Source: an uncultured Lachnospiraceae bacterium (GTDB taxonomy: Bacteria > Bacillota > Clostridia > Lachnospirales > Lachnospiraceae). From it: a stretch of 50,939 nt of DNA. Position numbers and translations under genes: made by a program. The notes beneath the pieces are model-generated. The model ran no database searches. It was given only the letters and a program-made list of their open reading frames with translations, and was not told the origin of the DNA. How positions within the stretch are numbered: the first letter of the stretch is position 1; each line of letters starts with the position of its first letter. Of the stretch, positions 15,831 through 24,486 are shown in pieces. The stretch spans positions 1 to 50,939 of the forward strand of contig CANPZE010000019.1 of assembly GCA_947589315.1 (NCBI GenBank), written 5' to 3'.

Positions 15831-17189
15831 ATGGAACTAAGGAATAAAAAGGTACTGGTGGTAGGCACCGGTATCAGCGGAGCGGCAGCAATGAAGCTGC
15901 TGGACTGCCAGGGGGCGCAGATCCTCGTATTGGAAGGGAATGAAAAGGCTGACCGGGAAGAATTAGCCGCCCGGCTGCCCCGGAATATACAATATGACCT
16001 GATCCTGGGGGAACTTCCGGGAGAAAAGATGGATGGGATCGCATTGGCCGTATTGAGCCCTGGCGTACCGGTAGAACAGCCCTTTGTGGCAGAGCTGGAG
16101 GAGAGAGGCGTACCTGTCTGGGGAGAGATTGAGCTGGCCTATCGTTATAGCAAGGGCAGACTGGCGGCGATCACAGGGACTAATGGAAAGACAACGACAA
16201 CGGCCCTTACCGGAGCGATTATGAAAGAGTTTTATAAGGAGGTTTTCGTAGTAGGCAATATTGGGCTTCCGTATACAGAATATGCTCTGGAGACAACAGA
16301 GGAGTCGGTGACGGTAGCAGAGGTAAGCAGCTTTCAGTTGGAGACAGTCTATTCCTTCCGGCCGGATGTAAGCGCAATATTAAATATCACACCGGATCAT
16401 CTGAACCGCCACCATACCATGGAACGCTATGTGGAGGCCAAATCCCACATTGCCCAGAATCAGGGCTGGGATCAGGTCTGCGTTATGAATTATGAGGATC
16501 CATGGCTTCGGGAACTGGCAGACAGAATGCCTGCAGACGTATTCTGGTTCAGCAGCCAGAGCAGATTGGAACGGGGGATTTGGCTGGAAGGAGAGGAGAT
16601 TTTTTATCGGGAAAAGGGACAGGAGACAATACGGGTATGCAGTATTCATGATATGAAGCTTTTAGGAGTCCATAATTATGAGAATGTCATGGCTGCCGTA
16701 GGGATCGCCGCCCATCTGGGAGTGCCTATGGATTGCATCCGTAGAGCCGTAGCTGATTTTGATGGGGTAGAGCATCGGATCGAATATGTACGGGAAGTGG
16801 ACGGCGTTAAATATTACAACGACTCCAAAGGCACCAATCCGGATGCTGCGATCAAGGCAGTCCAGGCAATGACAGCTCCTACGATTGTGATCGGAGGGGG
16901 TTATGATAAACAATCCTCCTATGAAGAATGGATTGCTTCTTTTCAGGGGAAGGTCAAGGCTCTGGTCCTGCTGGGAGAGACTGCAGATAAGATTGAAGCT
17001 GCAGCCCGGCAGGCAGGCTTTCAGGAAATCATCCGGGTAAATACATTAGAGGAGGCTGTAACAGAGAGCCGGAACAGAGCAACGCCGGGAGATGCGGTGC
17101 TGCTGTCGCCGGCCTGCGCCAGCTGGGATATGTTTAAAAGCTTTGAAGAACGGGGCGATCTGTTCAAAGAATATGTCAATAAACTGTAA
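15831..17189 (+). CDS. murD: UDP-N-acetylmuramoylalanine--D-glutamate ligase
   Basis: 452 residues; ATG 15831 after GGAGGAGAGG, 18 bases after mraY. It adds D-Glu to UDP-MurNAc-L-Ala in the cytosol. The N-terminal Rossmann part is VLVVGTGISGAAAMKLL. The Mur ligase P-loop is ITGTNGKTTTTAL (Lys at residue 120). Further family motifs include VAEVSSFQLE, ILNITPDHLNRHH, YYNDSKGTNPDAAIKA (the substrate loop) and LLSPACASWDMFKSFEERGDLF near the C-terminus. Every Mur-ligase hallmark is intact. It comes before ftsW, as in most Firmicutes. The call is firm. Confidence 0.97.
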   Translation: MELRNKKVLVVGTGISGAAAMKLLDCQGAQILVLEGNEKADREELAARLPRNIQYDLILGELPGEKMDGIALAVLSPGVPVEQPFVAELEERGVPVWGEIELAYRYSKGRLAAITGTNGKTTTTALTGAIMKEFYKEVFVVGNIGLPYTEYALETTEESVTVAEVSSFQLETVYSFRPDVSAILNITPDHLNRHHTMERYVEAKSHIAQNQGWDQVCVMNYEDPWLRELADRMPADVFWFSSQSRLERGIWLEGEEIFYREKGQETIRVCSIHDMKLLGVHNYENVMAAVGIAAHLGVPMDCIRRAVADFDGVEHRIEYVREVDGVKYYNDSKGTNPDAAIKAVQAMTAPTIVIGGGYDKQSSYEEWIASFQGKVKALVLLGETADKIEAAARQAGFQEIIRVNTLEEAVTESRNRATPGDAVLLSPACASWDMFKSFEERGDLFKEYVNKL

Positions 17190-17219
17190 TGTGACACTGG
17201 AAGGGTGTGGTCAGAGCCT

Positions 17220-18350
17220 ATGGCGAAGCGAGAGAAATTTTATTATCAGTATGACTTCCTGCTATTGTTCATAACAATAGCGATTGCCTTATTTGGCGTG
17301 CTGATGATCTACAGTACCAGCTCCTATACGGCATATGTCAAATTTGACAATCCTTACCGTTTTGTGCGTCAGCAGCTGCTGGGGCTGGTGATTGGCGTGG
17401 CGGCAATGCTGCTGGTCTCCAAGATCGATTATCAGGTGTTTATCCAGGGGCTGGGAAGACTGAAAATTAATCTGATACATATTTTATATTGGGCGGCAGT
17501 GATCATGCAGACTATCGTATTGATACCTGGCATAGGAATAGAAGCCAACGGGGCCCGGCGCTGGCTGAAACTGGGGCCCGTGCAGTTCCAGCCTTCTGAG
17601 ATCTCCAAGATTGCAGTTATAATGTTCCTGGCCTACGCTGTCTATAAAAGCAGGAGATCGCTGGACAGCTTTCTTGGGTTTCTGCGGGTGGCAGCCTATG
17701 CCGGCGTGTTGATCGTCCTGGTGGCAGCCCAGAACCTGAGCACCGCTATCATTATCGCCGGGATCACAGTTGGAATGTGCTTTGTTGCCAGCAAGAAAAA
17801 GGGGTATTTCCTGGCGTGCGGCCTGGCGCTGGGGGGCCTGTCTGCTGCTTATATCTTTCTGGGGGCCGGTTTCCGCGCCTCTCGTATTACAGCATGGAGA
17901 GATCTGGAGAACAGTGGGGATGCAGGGATGCAGATCCTGCAGGGCTTATATGCCATTGCTTCCGGAGGCATCTTTGGAAGCGGGCTGGGACAGAGCATGC
18001 AGAAGCTGGGATATATTCCAGAGGCATACAACGACATGATCTTTGCCGTGATCTGTGAAGAATTGGGCGTAGTAGGGGCGGCCATGGTGATGATCGCCTT
18101 TTTGCTCCTTCTGTGGAGGATTGTACTGATCGCCTGTAATGCGCCAGATATCTTTGGAAGTATGCTTTGCATTGGCGTGATGATCCATATTGCCGTACAG
18201 GTGGTGCTCAACATTGCCGTTGTGACCAATACCATTCCCTCCACTGGCGTGCCGCTGCCCTTTATCAGCTACGGCGGTACGGCTTCTGCTATTATGATGG
18301 CTGAGATGGGGCTGGTGCTGGGAGTATCCAGGCAGGTCAAAATAAAATAA
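17220..18350 (+). CDS. FtsW/RodA/SpoVE-family glycosyltransferase
   Basis: 376 residues from ATG 17220. A GTG at 17205 abuts GGAAGG with no spacing and is less likely; ribosome-site evidence is weak for either start. SEDS proteins polymerise lipid II with a partner class B PBP. Ten membrane segments can be traced. The motif GARRWLKLGPVQFQPSE lies near residues 105-121 and PLPFISYGGTASAIMMAE near 340-357, both diagnostic of FtsW/SpoVE. Two PBP partners are encoded just upstream. It could be FtsW or SpoVE; the motifs do not separate them. It follows murD, 30 bases on. The C-terminus is KIK. Confidence 0.92.
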   Translation: MAKREKFYYQYDFLLLFITIAIALFGVLMIYSTSSYTAYVKFDNPYRFVRQQLLGLVIGVAAMLLVSKIDYQVFIQGLGRLKINLIHILYWAAVIMQTIVLIPGIGIEANGARRWLKLGPVQFQPSEISKIAVIMFLAYAVYKSRRSLDSFLGFLRVAAYAGVLIVLVAAQNLSTAIIIAGITVGMCFVASKKKGYFLACGLALGGLSAAYIFLGAGFRASRITAWRDLENSGDAGMQILQGLYAIASGGIFGSGLGQSMQKLGYIPEAYNDMIFAVICEELGVVGAAMVMIAFLLLLWRIVLIACNAPDIFGSMLCIGVMIHIAVQVVLNIAVVTNTIPSTGVPLPFISYGGTASAIMMAEMGLVLGVSRQVKIK

Positions 18351-18399
18351 AAGATAAAGGAAACAGTCTTGTAAAGAGATACAGAAGGAGGTGCTGGCA

Positions 18400-19110
18400 T
18401 TGGGGAGAAGAAGGAATTGGATCATCATCCCTATCGGTCTTCTGGCAGTCTTTTTGATCGTATTCTTTGCCCTGCGCATAAAGACAGTTCATGTGGAGGG
18501 GAGTGATTATTACTCTGACGAAGAGATCATACAGGAGGCCATGGCGGATCCCTATGCTTATCACACCCTTTATTTCTGGGCGGCCTCCCGGATCAAGGGA
18601 GTGGCCTGCCTGCCTTTTACCCAGGAAATCGAAGTGGAGTGGAAGGGGCCGGACACGGTCACTCTGCATGTTTATGACAAAACCATTAGTGGCAGTGTAA
18701 AATATATGGGGCAGTATGTGTTTTTTGACAAGGACGGGGTTGTGCTCCAAAGCCTTCCCGAACCCTTGGAGGGGATTCCTGTGGTCACCGGGATCAAATT
18801 TGGCCAGTTTACCCTTAATGAGGCCTTTGAAGTAGAGGACGACAAACTGTTTGATGTGATCATGGATATTTCCCAGTTGATCAGCCACTATCAGGTGCCG
18901 GTGGACGAGCTTCATTTTGATGGGGACGCCCCAAGCCTGTATTCCGGGAAGGTTCAGGTGCATCTGGGGAAGAAGAGCTTTTATGACGATGATATGGCTG
19001 TTCTTGCCAGCGTGTTGAAAAAGGCCAGGAAGAAAAAATTAGAAGGAACCATTGATATGGAACATTGGCAGTCAGGAGACCGGATTATATTAAAAAAGGG
19101 GAATAAATGA
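18400..19110 (+). CDS. Cell division protein FtsQ/DivIB-like
   Basis: 236 residues from a TTG at 18400. The AAGGAGG at 18385-18391 is 8 bases before it; GTG at 18391 is part of that site and so is unlikely. A short basic N-terminus (GRRRN) leads to one membrane segment (IIIPIGLLAVFLIVFFALRI, residues ~8-27). A POTRA domain follows (IKTVHVEGSDYYSDEEIIQEA), then beta-rich DivIB-like sequence (WKGPDTVTLHVYDKTISG). DivIB/FtsQ links FtsL and DivIC and recruits the septal synthase. Position before ftsZ fits the dcw order. The C-terminal tail is basic and ends ILKKGNK. Confidence 0.85.
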   Translation: MGRRRNWIIIPIGLLAVFLIVFFALRIKTVHVEGSDYYSDEEIIQEAMADPYAYHTLYFWAASRIKGVACLPFTQEIEVEWKGPDTVTLHVYDKTISGSVKYMGQYVFFDKDGVVLQSLPEPLEGIPVVTGIKFGQFTLNEAFEVEDDKLFDVIMDISQLISHYQVPVDELHFDGDAPSLYSGKVQVHLGKKSFYDDDMAVLASVLKKARKKKLEGTIDMEHWQSGDRIILKKGNK

Positions 19111-19128
19111 AAAAAAACAAATGTTCTC

Positions 19129-19157
19129 TTGATTAATGCAAAAGGAATGAGTATTAT
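19129..19157 (+). promoter_or_regulatory. ftsZ promoter
   Basis: TTGATT (19129-19134), 17 bases, TATTAT (19152-19157), in the 136-base gap before ftsZ. This would give ftsZ higher expression than the rest of the cluster. Confidence 0.6.
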
Positions 19158-19246
19158 ATATAGTGTACATCATGAGAGCAATAAGCCCGACAGGTATATA
19201 TGACGGCACCCTTGCGGTTAGAAGTATAGATTAAGGAGGACCAACC

Positions 19247-20392
19247 GTGTTAGAGATTAAGACAAATGAGGGAGATTCATCCGCAAAGATATTAGTGATA
19301 GGCGTAGGCGGCGGTGGAAACAATGCGGTCAACAGGATGATCGAAGAAGGAATCATGGGAGTAGAGTTTATTTGTATTAATACAGATAAACAGCATCTTC
19401 TGAATTGTAAAGCGCCTGTGTGCCTCCAGATTGGTGAAAAGCTGACTAAGGGGCTGGGAGCCGGAGCATCTCCGGAAGTAGGGGAGGCTGCGGCAGAAGA
19501 AAATAAAGATGAGATTACAGAGTTGGTCAAAGGGGCGGATATGGTATTTGTAACCTGCGGCATGGGCGGCGGGACCGGTACCGGCGCAGCTCCTGTAGTG
19601 GCTAAGATCGCCAAGGATATGGGGATCCTTACGGTAGGTATTGTGACGAAGCCGTTTACCTTTGAGGCAAAGGCTCGTATGAACAATGCGATAGCCGGGA
19701 TTGAAAAGCTTAAGGAGCATGTGGATACTCTGATCGTGATCCCGAATGATAAACTGTTGCAGATCGTGGATAGAAGGACCTCTATGCCGGATGCGCTGCG
19801 GAAGGCGGATGAGGTATTACAGCAGGGCGTACAGGGCATTACTGACCTGATCAATGTACCCGGCCTGATCAATCTGGATTTTGCAGACGTACAGACAGTA
19901 ATGAAGGATAAGGGCGTTGCGCATATTGGCATTGGTATGGGCAGCGGCGATGAAAAGTGTGTAGATGCAGTGAAACAGGCGATTTCCAGCCCGCTTCTGG
20001 AGACTACCATTGAAGGAGCATCCCATGTGATCGTAAATATTTCCGGCGATGTGGCATTGATGGAGGCTCATGAGGCTGTTTCTTACATAGAGGATCTGAC
20101 CGGAGAGAATTGTAATATTATCTTTGGCGCTATGATGGATGAAAACATGACAGACCAGGTGAAGATCACTGTGATCGCTACCGGCCTGGATGAGGAGAAT
20201 AAAGAGACTGTAAGACCCTCTTTTATGCAGAATAAGGCAAAAACGAATTTTGCCACCCGGGAGGGACAGATGGCATCGGCCAAACAGAGACCGTCCTCAG
20301 GCAGCGCAGCAGCAGCGCAGGCGGGGGCTGGAAGGCAGGCAATGGATAGCGGGGAGATTAAGATCCCAATTTTCTTACAAAAGAAAAAATAA
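19247..20392 (+). CDS. ftsZ: Cell division GTPase FtsZ
   Basis: 381 residues; GTG start after AAGGAGG. FtsZ polymerises into the septal ring with GTP. The GTPase domain opens [15 protein letters not shown], with the tubulin signature [15 protein letters not shown] near residue 105 and the T7 loop [12 protein letters not shown] near 205. The C-terminal linker is Ala/Gly-rich ([13 protein letters not shown]). The very end, IPIFLQKKK, is the conserved C-terminal peptide that binds membrane anchors and regulators. It has its own promoter (19129-19157) and a terminator right after it. Length matches the family. The call is certain. Confidence 0.98.
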   Translation: MLEIKTNEGDSSAKILVIGVGGGGNNAVNRMIEEGIMGVEFICINTDKQHLLNCKAPVCLQIGEKLTKGLGAGASPEVGEAAAEENKDEITELVKGADMVFVTCGMGGGTGTGAAPVVAKIAKDMGILTVGIVTKPFTFEAKARMNNAIAGIEKLKEHVDTLIVIPNDKLLQIVDRRTSMPDALRKADEVLQQGVQGITDLINVPGLINLDFADVQTVMKDKGVAHIGIGMGSGDEKCVDAVKQAISSPLLETTIEGASHVIVNISGDVALMEAHEAVSYIEDLTGENCNIIFGAMMDENMTDQVKITVIATGLDEENKETVRPSFMQNKAKTNFATREGQMASAKQRPSSGSAAAAQAGAGRQAMDSGEIKIPIFLQKKK

Positions 20393-20406
20393 ATAGATAG
20401 TGGTAA

Positions 20407-20437
20407 GGCTGCCATACATATGTGGCGGCCTTTTTTT
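20407..20437 (+). terminator. ftsZ terminator
   Basis: A stem with arms GGCTGCC and GGCGGCC (20407-20413 with 20424-20430), extended by ACAT/ATGT, is followed by seven T. It ends the dcw region. Confidence 0.85.
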
Positions 20438-20494
20438 GAGGATAGATTGGAGGAGGGCAAGGCGCTGGAAAGCGCTGGAAAGGACTGGAACATT

Positions 20495-21376
20495 ATGGAA
20501 GACAAAATCCTTTGGCGGAAAGTGCAGGTTCGTAAATGCGCCAGCGTACTGCTGATCTTTCTTGGACTGATAGGCATGCAGATGTTATCCAGCATTGTGT
20601 GTGTTGCTGCTTATGTAGCCGGCTGGATCGGACAGGGAGACACCTTTGTGCAGGTCTTACAGAAGCTGCAGGCAGGGATACAATTTTCAGATGACCTGTT
20701 CCTCATCTGGGTTTCGCTGGTATCTGCCACGCTTTGCCTGATCTGGTGTGGAATCCTGTATTACCGTTCCGGTTGGAGGATCAGGCCCTTCCCATACCGC
20801 CAGGCCTTTTCTCTGCGGACGGTAGCGGCGATCGTGTCCTGCGGCGCAGGGGCCTGTGTAGTGCTGACAATGGTGGTGTCTGTTCTGGAACTGGCGTTTC
20901 CGCAGGCATTTACTGCCTATGAGCAGCTGATGTCCCAGATCAGCTATGAGACGTCCTGGGTTACAGTAGTGTATGTAATTGCGATCGGGCCGATATCAGA
21001 AGAATTGATCTTTCGCGGAGCCATATTGGACCGGCTCCGTATCCCTTTTCCCTTTTGGGTTGCTAATCTGCTTCAGGGAGCGTTGTTTGGGCTGTATCAT
21101 ATGAATTTGATCCAGGGGTTGTATGCCTGGTGCCTGGGAGCCATCCTGGGACTGATCCTGAATGTTACAGGAAGTATTTTCTCTTCTATACTGGCTCATA
21201 TAGTATTCAACAGTACCTCCTACTGTCTGTCAATGCTTTTTTCCCAGGAGGGAGGGAGCGGCTACGGACAGCTGCTGGTGGAAGCCGCCGGTTTTATCTT
21301 CCTGACGCTGGGGTTATCCTATTTTCTGCAAGAATATCGTAGGCAGACAGTGGAAAAAGAGGAGAAAACATGTTAA
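20495..21376 (+). CDS. CPBP-family intramembrane glutamic protease
   Basis: 293 residues from ATG 20495, the first start after AAGGA; a longer frame upstream has no ribosome site and overlaps the terminator. It has about seven membrane segments. The CPBP (Abi/CAAX-like) motif 1 EELIFRG lies at residues 169-175 (E169, E170, R174), motif 2 in YHMNLIQGLYAWCLGA holds the His, and the C-terminal HIVFN supplies the last His/Asn. Family members cleave near the membrane or act in bacteriocin self-immunity. Its substrate is unknown. It is close to the EAL gene, with 63 bases between, and may be cotranscribed. The end is charged (EKEEKTC). Confidence 0.85.
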   Translation: MEDKILWRKVQVRKCASVLLIFLGLIGMQMLSSIVCVAAYVAGWIGQGDTFVQVLQKLQAGIQFSDDLFLIWVSLVSATLCLIWCGILYYRSGWRIRPFPYRQAFSLRTVAAIVSCGAGACVVLTMVVSVLELAFPQAFTAYEQLMSQISYETSWVTVVYVIAIGPISEELIFRGAILDRLRIPFPFWVANLLQGALFGLYHMNLIQGLYAWCLGAILGLILNVTGSIFSSILAHIVFNSTSYCLSMLFSQEGGSGYGQLLVEAAGFIFLTLGLSYFLQEYRRQTVEKEEKTC

Positions 21377-21439
21377 GATGTAAAGTATCTGTTATGGAAT
21401 TAGGAGAAAAGCTGATACAAAGGAAAGAATGGTGATGAT

Positions 21440-23128
21440 ATGGAAGATAGATACCTTGATCTGAAAAAAGGAGACTGCCATAAAATATTTTCCCTTCTCA
21501 ATGAATGCATGGATGATTATCTTTACATGTATGACTTAAAGAAGGATTATTATGAGATCAATGGGGCGGCGGCGCAGCGTTTTAACCTGAGCAGGGCCAA
21601 GTTTGATGATGCAATCCATACATTGGCAGAGGTGATCCACCCGGAAGATTATCCTGCGCTTGCAGAGGATCTTGCCCGGATCCGGGAGGGCAAGCAGCTG
21701 GTACACGATATGGAATACCGATGGCTGAGCGCAGACAAGCAGCCGGTATGGATCAATTGCAGGGGGCAGGTGGTTTTGAATGAACAGGACGAGCCCTGCT
21801 TTCTCATCGGCCGTATTACGGAAATTGACAAAAGGGGAAAGATTGACAATGTAACCGGTCTGTATCGCGAGATGAACCTGAAACAAAAACTGGCAGGATA
21901 TGCAGCGCAGCCGGTGAAGGGATATCTCCTGCAGATAGGGATTGATAATTTTAAAGATATCAACGAAAAGTATGGGCTTTCTATGGGGAATGAGGTGCTG
22001 GCCTCTCTGGCAGAATGTGTCAGGAAAGCGGCTAAGGGAGTAGCTGAGGTGTATCGGATGCATGGGGATGAGATGGTCCTTCTGTGTGTCGGTTACGATG
22101 ATGAAAAGAAGGATCCGGCTAAGGAAATCTATAAGAAGATTCGTTCCCTGGTGGATGAGAGCATTGAACGGGGAGGCTTTCAGATTTTCCATACGATTTC
22201 CGGTGGGATCGTATATTTTGATGAAAAGGACGTTCTGAAGGATACTTTGCTATTGGAGAGAGCAGCCTTTGCCCTGCACCAGGCCAAGCTGCGGGGCAAA
22301 AATACCTGCGTGCATTATACCCAGGAGGCGTATAACACCTATGTGCATCGGATGGATGTGCAGGAATATTTGCGCCGGGATATCAAAAACGGGTTCCGGG
22401 GATTTGAGTTATACTATCAGCCCATCGTATACATTGAAGAGAGACGGGCGCTGGGGGCAGAGGCATTGCTGCGCTGGAATAGTGAACAGCTGGGATTTAT
22501 GTCACCGGCAGAATTTATCCCCCTGCTGGAAGAGAGCGGGCTGATCATCCCATTGGGGCGCTGGATCATTAAGACGGCATTACAGCAATGTAAGGAATGG
22601 CAGAAGGTAGTGCCGAACTTCCGGATCAGTATCAATCTTTCCTTTGTGCAGCTAAAGAAATCCGATGCGGTCCGGGATATTATAAATATGATGGACGAGT
22701 TGAATGTCAGCGCCCGGGATGTTCTGTTTGAAGTGACCGAGAGCGGGGAGCTGGAGAAGGAAAATGCCGTCCAGGTACTTCGTTCTTTTAAAAGCAGGCT
22801 GATCGACCTGGCAATCGATGACTTTGGCACAGGCTACTCTAATCTGCGCTATGTAAAGGATATGACTTTCGACCTGGTAAAAATCGACCAGTCGTTTATC
22901 CGCAATATCCGTCATAGCCAGTATGATTACCTGGTGGTAAAGCAATTTACGGAATTGGCCCATACACTTAATTTAAAGGTTTGCTATGAGGGAGTGGAGA
23001 CAAAAGAAGATCTGGAATGTGTTCTGGAACTGAAACCGGATTTCATCCAGGGATATTATTTCTCCAGGCCGGTTCCGGCTGGTCAATTTAAACAGAAGTT
23101 TTTGAACGATCATGATGTATTTGGCTGA
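21440..23128 (+). CDS. GGDEF/EAL c-di-GMP phosphodiesterase with PAS-like domain
   Basis: 562 residues. Residues ~15-135 form a PAS-like sensor (MYDLKKDYYEINGAAAQRFN, then a DIEYRW-like strand and PCFLIGRITEIDKRG). A GGDEF fold follows (NVTGLYREMNLKQ, then VYRMHGDEMVLL), but the active-site GGDEF reads HGDEM, so it is probably no longer a cyclase. The EAL domain (about 300-555) is intact: GAEALLRW, FEVTESG, IDDFGTGYSNLRY, YEGVETKEDLE and FIQGYYFSRP. It probably degrades c-di-GMP with the degenerate GGDEF acting as a sensor. Its ribosome site is weak. It is followed 17 bases later by a GH13 gene, an unusual neighbour. Cytosolic; no membrane segments. Confidence 0.88.
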   Translation: MEDRYLDLKKGDCHKIFSLLNECMDDYLYMYDLKKDYYEINGAAAQRFNLSRAKFDDAIHTLAEVIHPEDYPALAEDLARIREGKQLVHDMEYRWLSADKQPVWINCRGQVVLNEQDEPCFLIGRITEIDKRGKIDNVTGLYREMNLKQKLAGYAAQPVKGYLLQIGIDNFKDINEKYGLSMGNEVLASLAECVRKAAKGVAEVYRMHGDEMVLLCVGYDDEKKDPAKEIYKKIRSLVDESIERGGFQIFHTISGGIVYFDEKDVLKDTLLLERAAFALHQAKLRGKNTCVHYTQEAYNTYVHRMDVQEYLRRDIKNGFRGFELYYQPIVYIEERRALGAEALLRWNSEQLGFMSPAEFIPLLEESGLIIPLGRWIIKTALQQCKEWQKVVPNFRISINLSFVQLKKSDAVRDIINMMDELNVSARDVLFEVTESGELEKENAVQVLRSFKSRLIDLAIDDFGTGYSNLRYVKDMTFDLVKIDQSFIRNIRHSQYDYLVVKQFTELAHTLNLKVCYEGVETKEDLECVLELKPDFIQGYYFSRPVPAGQFKQKFLNDHDVFG

Positions 23129-23145
23129 TAGGAGGTATTATTCAA

Positions 23146-24486
23146 ATGGCTTGGTATGACAGTGCAGTATTTTATCATATATATCCGCTGGGGCTCTGTG
23201 GATGCGCCCAGGAGAATACCGGTGTGTCGGAATCGCACTTTGATAAACTGGAACAATGGGTGGAGCATGGGGCTGATATCGGCTGTACGGCGCTGTACAT
23301 AGGCCCCTTATTTGAATCAGAGGGGCATGGCTATGAGACACGGGATTACCGGCTGGTGGACCGCAGGCTGGGGACCAATGAGGATTTTAAGAGATTGGTA
23401 GAAAAATGCCATCAATCAGATATGCATGTTATTGTAGACGGTGTGTTCAACCATGTGGGAAGAGGCTTTTTTGCCTTCCGGGATGTAAAGGAGAAGAGAG
23501 AGCATTCTCCCTATTGCGGCTGGTTCCGTAATCTGAATTTTGGCGGCAATAATGAATACAATGACGGATTTTCTTATGATAATTGGGGAGGCTATAATCT
23601 TCTGGTAAAGCTGAACCTGCAGAATCCGGAGGTTCGGGAATATCTGTTTGATGTAGTGCGCTTCTGGGTGGAAGAATTTGATATTGATGGGATCCGCCTG
23701 GATGCTGCAGATGTGCTGGATTTTGAATTTATGAAGCAGCTACGGACTGTTACAAGAGACCTGAAGCCGGATTTCTGGCTGATGGGAGAGGTGATCCATG
23801 GGGATTATAGCAGGTGGGCGAACGATGAGATGCTCCATTCCGTGACGAATTATGAGCTTCACAAGGGACTGTATTCCGGTCACAATGACCATAATTATTT
23901 TGAGATAGCCCATTCGGTGAAACGTCTGAATGATCTCTGCAGGGGAAGAAAGCTGTACACCTTCCTGGACAATCATGATGTAGAGCGGATTTACAGCAAA
24001 TTAAATAATAAGGAGCATCTGCCCCTGGTCACTATTTTATTATATACTCTTTATGGGATACCATCGCTGTATTACGGTTCCGAATTTGGCATTGAGGGAA
24101 AGAAGGAAAAGGGATCGGATTGGAATCTGCGCCCCTGCCTGGAGCTGGAGGACTTTAAGAACGAGCCGGAGATCACAGGCCTGTGCCGCAGCCTTGCCCT
24201 TCTTAAAAAAGAGTACCCTGCCTTAAATGAGGGAGAATACCGGGAACTGTATCTGAGAAACCGGCAGTTTGCTTTCGGAAGGATCCTGGATGGGAATGGT
24301 GTGATAACTGCGTTAAATTGTGACGATGCTCCGGCAGAATTTACAGTGCCGCTCCCCTTTGCAGCCCAGTCCATGGAAAATCTTCTGGAGGACCTTGTTC
24401 CGGAGGCAAAGGCCGAACTGGAAGATGGGAGTATCAAGGTGGTACTTCCCGCTAATACGGGCCTCGTTCTTTCTCTGGCCTCATAA
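23146..24486 (+). CDS. GH13 alpha-amylase family glycoside hydrolase
   Basis: 446 residues; ATG after AGGAGG. No signal peptide, so it is cytosolic. Region I is DGVFNHVG (residues 98-105). Region II is DGIRLDAAD with the nucleophile Asp186. Region III is LMGEVIHGD with the general acid Glu215. Region IV is FLDNHDVER with Asp278. All catalytic residues are therefore present. A small C-terminal beta domain closes the protein. It fits a maltodextrin-cleaving enzyme such as neopullulanase/cyclomaltodextrinase or maltogenic amylase, though no exact class can be fixed. It converges with the HD-GYP gene, overlapping it by 6 bases. Confidence 0.9.
   Translation: MAWYDSAVFYHIYPLGLCGCAQENTGVSESHFDKLEQWVEHGADIGCTALYIGPLFESEGHGYETRDYRLVDRRLGTNEDFKRLVEKCHQSDMHVIVDGVFNHVGRGFFAFRDVKEKREHSPYCGWFRNLNFGGNNEYNDGFSYDNWGGYNLLVKLNLQNPEVREYLFDVVRFWVEEFDIDGIRLDAADVLDFEFMKQLRTVTRDLKPDFWLMGEVIHGDYSRWANDEMLHSVTNYELHKGLYSGHNDHNYFEIAHSVKRLNDLCRGRKLYTFLDNHDVERIYSKLNNKEHLPLVTILLYTLYGIPSLYYGSEFGIEGKKEKGSDWNLRPCLELEDFKNEPEITGLCRSLALLKKEYPALNEGEYRELYLRNRQFAFGRILDGNGVITALNCDDAPAEFTVPLPFAAQSMENLLEDLVPEAKAELEDGSIKVVLPANTGLVLSLAS

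Noticed and set aside
19231..20010. Minus-strand open frame opposite ftsZ
   Set aside because: Shadow of ftsZ; no start signal, and translation looks like random Ser/Thr/Ala-rich sequence.
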